A DNA stretch of 22,958 bases, from the NCBI GenBank assembly GCA_009731375.1, contig BJOX01000075.1, positions 426,147 to 449,104 of the forward strand, in the 5' to 3' direction. The notes under the pieces are model-generated. The model saw only the letters and a list, made by a program, of their open reading frames with translations. It did not search any database and was not told the origin of the DNA. Positions 19,276 to 22,958 of this stretch are shown here, one piece after another (positions within the stretch are counted from its first letter, which is position 1; each line of letters begins with the position of its first letter). This DNA is from Paulinella micropora (lineage: Eukaryota; Cercozoa; Imbricatea; Euglyphida). The position numbers and the translations under genes were made by a program.

Positions 19276-21789
19276 ATGTCTACTAGGTCTGAAGACTGGC
19301 AGGAAGGAGGGGGGGAGAGTGAGCGAACCCCAGGAAACGAAGAGGAGTTCGTTGACCCTCATGCAGAAGGAGGAGATCTGGCACCTTCCTTTGACACAGG
19401 AGGAGCAGAGAATCAATTTTTTACTGCGCCTTCCTTTGACACAGGAGGAGCAGAGGAAGTCGAGGAGGAGGAGAAGGGAGGAGAGGAAGCGAGGTTTGTG
19501 GCCGAATATGGCAAACTAAGTAAGAAGGAGTTTGAGGAGAAGAAAGGGAAGGATGAGGCCTATAAATGGCTATACATTCCCCAAGAAATGCGATGGGGAC
19601 AACCCTTGAAGAAGGAGGACATCTGTTACCCTCTCCCAAGGCAAGCTCTGCCTCTGGCAGAATTCCTCAGAGACGACGGTGCACAGTTACAGGTGCAACA
19701 TGTCTCATTTGGGGACAATATGTCTTTACTGGAGCTACTCGACCTCTCATGGACAGTGTTTGAGTGTGCTATACTCTTTGAGTACCAGACTGGAAAGACT
19801 GTGCTGCCATGGAACACAAGAGCACTGGCTAGGTTGCTCGATCCTGGTCAGGACATTGATTCAATAAAGAGAGTGGAAAAGGAGTTTAAGTTCAGGAATC
19901 CAAAAGGACAGATCAATGTCATGGATGTGTCTCTGAAACTTATGGAGGCCAAGTTAGTGGACCTGGGTAAACTCCAACACACCCAGTTTGGCAGGGACCT
20001 TCACCCGGCCCTGAGGGAAATAGAAGGCGAAGCTGGAGGGGTGACGAGGATGAAGAAGCTGCATGCGGCCTTGGTGAAGGATGACGCATGGAAGAGGTGG
20101 GTCTTCACGAAGGATCATACGATCTTGGAGGGGACGGCCGCACCACCCCCCACCAATAAAGCGGGAGAGAAGGAGTTGGCGGAGAAGGCCTTGTTCCTTC
20201 GGAAGGCAGCTGAGATCCTGTCTTTTTTTCATCATGCCCAAGAGCTGTATATCAAAGAGCTAGCGGCTGAGAAAGAAAAGAAGGAGATGGAGGCAAAGAT
20301 TGCATTAGCCAAGGCGGCGGGAACAAAGGGACCGAAATATTCCTCTGGATCTTATATGGCTCCCTCGGGCCGCTCCGCCCCGTCAGCCCACACAGCCCCT
20401 TCGGCCCCTGCGACTAGCTCAGCGCCTACCACTGTCATTGTCAACAGTAATGACAAAAAGGACAGACAGGCTATCATACAGGCCTTCCAAAAATATACAA
20501 AGTCCGATGCCACTGCTCTGACGCTGTATGCAGAGACAGCGAGTCAGAAGGACACGGATGCGAACCTTCGAGACAAGCTCAGAAGAATTGATGCTTGTAT
20601 GAAGCAGCATCCAACGGACGAAACACAGGAGTATGAGGCGTTGTACACCTTGTTGGACCCATCAATCATCACACAAGGGTTTGATGTTGGGGAGTACAAG
20701 GCGATGAGAGCGGTAGAGGTGGCGGCTAGGAGAGCAGCCTCAGACCTGCAATGCACGGTGCCAGTTGCCGTCCTCTTGCAATACTTTAAAACTCATGGGT
20801 ATCAGCACCTGTGCACTGGTACTTTGATTGGGTTTGAGATTTTTCAAGAGGTGAACGAAGGGCTGGGCATTGGCACGAGGTTGGCAGCGATCCTCACTGA
20901 GGTCAGCGCCAAGTACGGGCTCTTTTATAGCCGGAAGTCTATCATTTTGTACTTCCTGAGTGCTTTGTGTACACGACACCCGAGCAAGCTCGCAAGGATC
21001 ATACAGTCCTGTCCGACCTTCACGGCGGTGAAGACGGCGGATTTTTTAGAAACGAATATATACGAGAGGACTGTAGCGGCTACTCCGCCGGGCGACCTGT
21101 TCAAGGAGGTGCTCGACGCGTGTTCCGAATTGGACACGGCCACCGAGTCATTCTCCAGTGCCGCGACACAGGGGGTTGGAGGTGCTCAAGCAGCACATGC
21201 AACTCGAACGGCAGGTCTCAAGAGGGGGAGAGATGATGAGCCGACGCCGTGCTACCGCTATTTTTCATACATGGCGTGTAAGCATGAGGCACAGAAAGGA
21301 GTAGGCAATTGCCTCTTCAGCCACGACTCTCTTGATGATAGGCAGCGAAATCTTTTCCTTAGAGAGCTCGAAGGCATGAAAAAGACCATGTACGCCATGT
21401 ACAAGAAGGAGTTGGAGGAGGGGAGGTGGAATGCGAATATGGTCTCGGATGCGGAGTTCCGGGAGGCCATCATTTACTTCCTTGACAGAATGAAGAGAAG
21501 GGAGAAGAGAGAGACATCGGGCCGATCAAAGGCGCCGACTAGAGGAGGAGGAGAGACGAGAGGATCGTCACGAGGGTCCCGAGGGACACCAAGAGGGGCG
21601 GCACCACGAGGACGAGGCTTTCGTGGAAGGGGAGGACGGACCCCAGCGCGCCCTCCCAGAGGACACGGATACTGGAATTATAGCACCAGTTCCAGCTCCA
21701 ACTACCCCCAGCAAGCTTATACCGCTACGGAGGGGGGACGTCAAGACGAAGACACCGGCTCAGGTGAGCGTGTTGTCGTCGTAGACTGA
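19276..21789 (+). CDS. gag: Gag-like structural protein, 837 residues
   Basis: Expected to form the particle that packages element RNA. The frame is intact and ends in TGA at 21787. Residues 1-75 are acidic and carry a doubled APSFDTGGAE unit (residues 36 and 51). Residues about 90-290 and 390-640 are helical and capsid-like (SLLELLDLSWTVFECAILF, IGTRLAAILTEVSAKYGLFY), separated by a Lys/Glu/Ala-rich coiled-coil stretch (about 300-350) and a Ser/Ala/Pro linker. A cysteine/histidine cluster C659-X8-C668-X10-C679-X3-H683 is of CCCH type. Residues about 750-815 are an RGG-rich RNA-binding tail (TRGGGETRG, RGRGFRGRGGR). The Gag role is inferred from position, from these nucleic-acid-binding parts and from the protease frame that follows; no sequence family was recognised. 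Confidence 0.75.
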   Translation: MSTRSEDWQEGGGESERTPGNEEEFVDPHAEGGDLAPSFDTGGAENQFFTAPSFDTGGAEEVEEEEKGGEEARFVAEYGKLSKKEFEEKKGKDEAYKWLYIPQEMRWGQPLKKEDICYPLPRQALPLAEFLRDDGAQLQVQHVSFGDNMSLLELLDLSWTVFECAILFEYQTGKTVLPWNTRALARLLDPGQDIDSIKRVEKEFKFRNPKGQINVMDVSLKLMEAKLVDLGKLQHTQFGRDLHPALREIEGEAGGVTRMKKLHAALVKDDAWKRWVFTKDHTILEGTAAPPPTNKAGEKELAEKALFLRKAAEILSFFHHAQELYIKELAAEKEKKEMEAKIALAKAAGTKGPKYSSGSYMAPSGRSAPSAHTAPSAPATSSAPTTVIVNSNDKKDRQAIIQAFQKYTKSDATALTLYAETASQKDTDANLRDKLRRIDACMKQHPTDETQEYEALYTLLDPSIITQGFDVGEYKAMRAVEVAARRAASDLQCTVPVAVLLQYFKTHGYQHLCTGTLIGFEIFQEVNEGLGIGTRLAAILTEVSAKYGLFYSRKSIILYFLSALCTRHPSKLARIIQSCPTFTAVKTADFLETNIYERTVAATPPGDLFKEVLDACSELDTATESFSSAATQGVGGAQAAHATRTAGLKRGRDDEPTPCYRYFSYMACKHEAQKGVGNCLFSHDSLDDRQRNLFLRELEGMKKTMYAMYKKELEEGRWNANMVSDAEFREAIIYFLDRMKRREKRETSGRSKAPTRGGGETRGSSRGSRGTPRGAAPRGRGFRGRGGRTPARPPRGHGYWNYSTSSSSNYPQQAYTATEGGRQDEDTGSGERVVVVD
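19381..19455 (+). repeat. In-frame 45-bp duplication at Gag N-terminus
   Basis: GCxCCTTCCTTTGACACAGG followed by AGGAGCAGAG occurs at 19381 and 19426, with one difference in 30 bases and a spacing of 15 codons. It encodes APSFDTGGAE twice. It is nearly identical, so recent or selected. Confidence 0.9.
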
Positions 21790-21856
21790 CGGGAGGAGAA
21801 GAGAGAGGAAAAGAAGAGAGAGAAGGAGATAAAAACTGTTCTTTTTAATCCGACAG
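21764..21856 (+). promoter_or_regulatory. Possible in-frame intron spanning the Gag stop
   Basis: CAG|GTGAGC at 21761-21769 matches a eukaryotic splice donor. CTGTTCTTTTT followed by CGACAG at 21851-21856 resembles a polypyrimidine tract with acceptor. The enclosed 93 bases are 31 codons and contain the Gag TGA, so removal would fuse Gag to Pol in frame. Using the next AG (21862) gives 99 bases, also in frame. This is a prediction only. Confidence 0.35.
21787..21792 (+). promoter_or_regulatory. UGA-CGG readthrough-type stop between Gag and Pol
   Basis: Gag ends with TGA followed by CGG. The frame continues without another stop through 25 codons to the ATG at 21865 and on to the window end. 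UGA followed by CGG is a known leaky-stop context in several RNA viruses. The following 40 bases are almost entirely purine, with no obvious hairpin. Confidence 0.5.
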
Positions 21857-21864
21857 TCACAGTT

Positions 21865-22958
21865 ATGCCTACTGTTGATGAACAGGATACGAACGGTTCC
21901 GTTCCTCCCAGACGTGAAGGTGAAGGCACACAGCCTCACAAGCCTCAAGGTAAGCACTTGCTAGTTCATCCTTCGAGAGCTAATATGATAAATGATGCGA
22001 ATAGGAAGGCGAAGAAGGCGATGGAGGAGAGGAAGCCGAAACCAAAGGCTAGGTCTCCTCCTACGAAGAAGCAGCGGACCGTACCCCCGCCAAAGGACTC
22101 AATAGTCTCTGCTATAGACACGAGTACACTCGGTGTACCAGACTCTGTCCAAAAGACACTCGAGATACCGGAAGCCCCGGAGACTCAAGAAGTTAAGTTG
22201 GCGGAAAAGGGGGGAGAACGAGAAGAGGACAAGGAACTTGAGCTTAGACTCAAAACCCTAGAACGAAAAATTCATGTGCTAGCGGCTAGTTTACATAGAC
22301 CAGACGCGCTATGCTACACTGACCTCTTTTGTGAAACTTTACAAACCACATTAAAAGTTGGTAATGATACGATGGCGAATATTAATATTGTCGGCCAGAA
22401 GTTTTTGAATAGTCACCGGACATGGGTGGACAAAAACATTAGAAAAACAAAGGGGACCCTAAAAGGGGTAGGCAGCCGTACGGAAATTACGGGCATCGTC
22501 ACATTAATTTTCAAATTGAAATCCGGTCGAGTATATCGTGCGGACCTCTATGTTGTCCCCGATTACCACGGTTCAATCCTGCTGTCGTATGACCAATTGG
22601 CTACGATGGGGGCTGTGATCGATTGCGCCGCACGGCGGGTGATTTATGGAGTGAAGAATGGAGAGGAGGAGGATATTAATCCGATGACTGCTACTGACTC
22701 ATACGAGGCTTTTGAGCTGAGTCTAGCAACGGAGAGGAAAAAGTTGGCCTTCGTACATGAGGCAACTGAAGCCTATGTACACCCCTATGTCACAGTGCCG
22801 GAGGAACTGACCTGGACCGACAATTGGGAGACGGAGATGCAGGCGTATACGGTTACGATTCCCGCATGGGACAGAGAGTCTATTGATGACTTAGTCGTAG
22901 CGCGTAATGAGGAGATAATATGTGTTGCGAAACAGTGCCCGTCGTTGGCCAGATTCGC
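21865..22958 (+). CDS. pol: Pol N-terminal part with retropepsin-like domain, partial
   Basis: Open to the window end (at least 364 codons from this ATG); it lies in the same frame as Gag, and the 25 codons upstream are also open. Residues 40-75 are Lys/Arg/Pro-rich (PPTKKQR, possible nuclear signal), and 110-135 are charged and helical. The protease-like domain is at about 150-260: YTDLFCETLQTTLKVGNDTM aligns with the old element's YTRLFWRELNAHLDTGNDSM, followed by flap-like GVGSRTEITGI and DYHGSILLSYDQLATMGAVI, the retropepsin ILG region. The catalytic Asp-Thr are Lys164-Val165 here. The following acidic part has no recognised domain. CTCAAG|GTAAGC at 21945-21955 also resembles a splice donor. 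Confidence 0.75.
   Translation, partial: MPTVDEQDTNGSVPPRREGEGTQPHKPQGKHLLVHPSRANMINDANRKAKKAMEERKPKPKARSPPTKKQRTVPPPKDSIVSAIDTSTLGVPDSVQKTLEIPEAPETQEVKLAEKGGEREEDKELELRLKTLERKIHVLAASLHRPDALCYTDLFCETLQTTLKVGNDTMANINIVGQKFLNSHRTWVDKNIRKTKGTLKGVGSRTEITGIVTLIFKLKSGRVYRADLYVVPDYHGSILLSYDQLATMGAVIDCAARRVIYGVKNGEEEDINPMTATDSYEAFELSLATERKKLAFVHEATEAYVHPYVTVPEELTWTDNWETEMQAYTVTIPAWDRESIDDLVVARNEEIICVAKQCPSLARF

Larger units (their letters stand above)
18267..22958 (+). mobile_element. Younger LTR retrotransposon, partial (runs off the window)
   Basis: Proposed LTR, primer site, leader, an intact 837-codon Gag and an open Pol frame that continues to the window end, all in order on the plus strand. 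The frame is open for 3.7 kb except one TGA between Gag and Pol, in contrast to the heavily broken minus-strand element. RT, integrase and 3' LTR would lie beyond the right edge. Starting directly where LTR homology of the old element stops, it appears to be inserted into that LTR. Confidence 0.7.

Noticed and set aside
19381-19455. SFDTGGAE in the Gag N-terminus looks like a retropepsin DTG active site.
   Set aside because: It is a doubled unit in an acidic low-complexity tail without the flap or ILG region; the true protease-like fold lies in Pol at about 22300-22640.
3715-21789. UGA as a sense codon in this organism, since single UGAs interrupt open frames at 3717-3715, 8628-8626 and 21787-21789.
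   Set aside because: The old element also has TAA and TAG at conserved positions plus frameshifts, so decay explains its UGAs. Trp is encoded by TGG throughout the long frames. The Gag-Pol UGA has its own explanations.

Overview
The window is eukaryotic, non-coding-rich and dominated by two LTR retrotransposons. The evidence is polyproteins with retropepsin, reverse transcriptase (RT), RNase H and integrase domains, an LTR with polypurine tract, primer-binding-site candidates and long simple repeats. No ordinary host gene could be supported. The host is not identifiable from the sequence alone. A protist with abundant Ty3-like elements (an alveolate such as Perkinsus) is only a guess.

Layout. 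Bases 1-556 are a compound pyrimidine microsatellite, followed by AT-rich DNA without convincing genes to about 2082, which holds a compact cloverleaf-like inverted repeat at 1528-1594. From 2083 to 18266 lies an old, decayed, very large (about 16 kb) Ty3/gypsy-type element on the minus strand. Read in its own direction (right to left) it has: remnant of the 5' LTR (18140-18266), primer binding site (18123-18135), 1.5 kb GT/CA-rich leader, Gag (16631-13823 in two frames), a Pro/Thr-rich basic linker (14000-12947), a palindromic repeat island with a 10-N assembly gap (12449-12946), protease (12525-11104), RT (about 10640-10090, YxDD box missing), RNase H (10020-about 9400), linker (9334-8786), integrase (8785-6834) with an unusual C-terminal domain, then a third open-frame series (6067-3397) in the position of an env-like gene, a tandem structured repeat (2813-3170), polypurine tract (2476-2489) and 3' LTR (2083-2475).

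From 18267 to the right edge is a second, younger element on the plus strand: proposed 5' LTR (18267-18512), primer binding site (18514), leader, an intact 837-residue Gag (19276-21789), and the beginning of Pol with a retropepsin-like domain (21865 to the window end). The homology between the two LTR copies of the old element stops at the base where the younger LTR begins, so I infer that the younger element inserted into the older element's 5' LTR.

The two elements look like relatives. Their proteases align around GND(S/T)MA, their Gags carry CCCH-type cysteine/histidine clusters instead of the usual CCHC knuckle, their proposed LTRs begin TGTAGGC, and their primer-binding sites begin TGGAGTC. 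Most unusual points: the younger element's protease lacks the catalytic Asp; its Gag and Pol are in one frame separated by a single UGA followed by CGG, which also lies inside a possible 93-nt in-frame intron; the older element has a membrane-anchored third ORF after integrase; and the older element's 3' tandem repeats keep a hairpin by compensatory changes.
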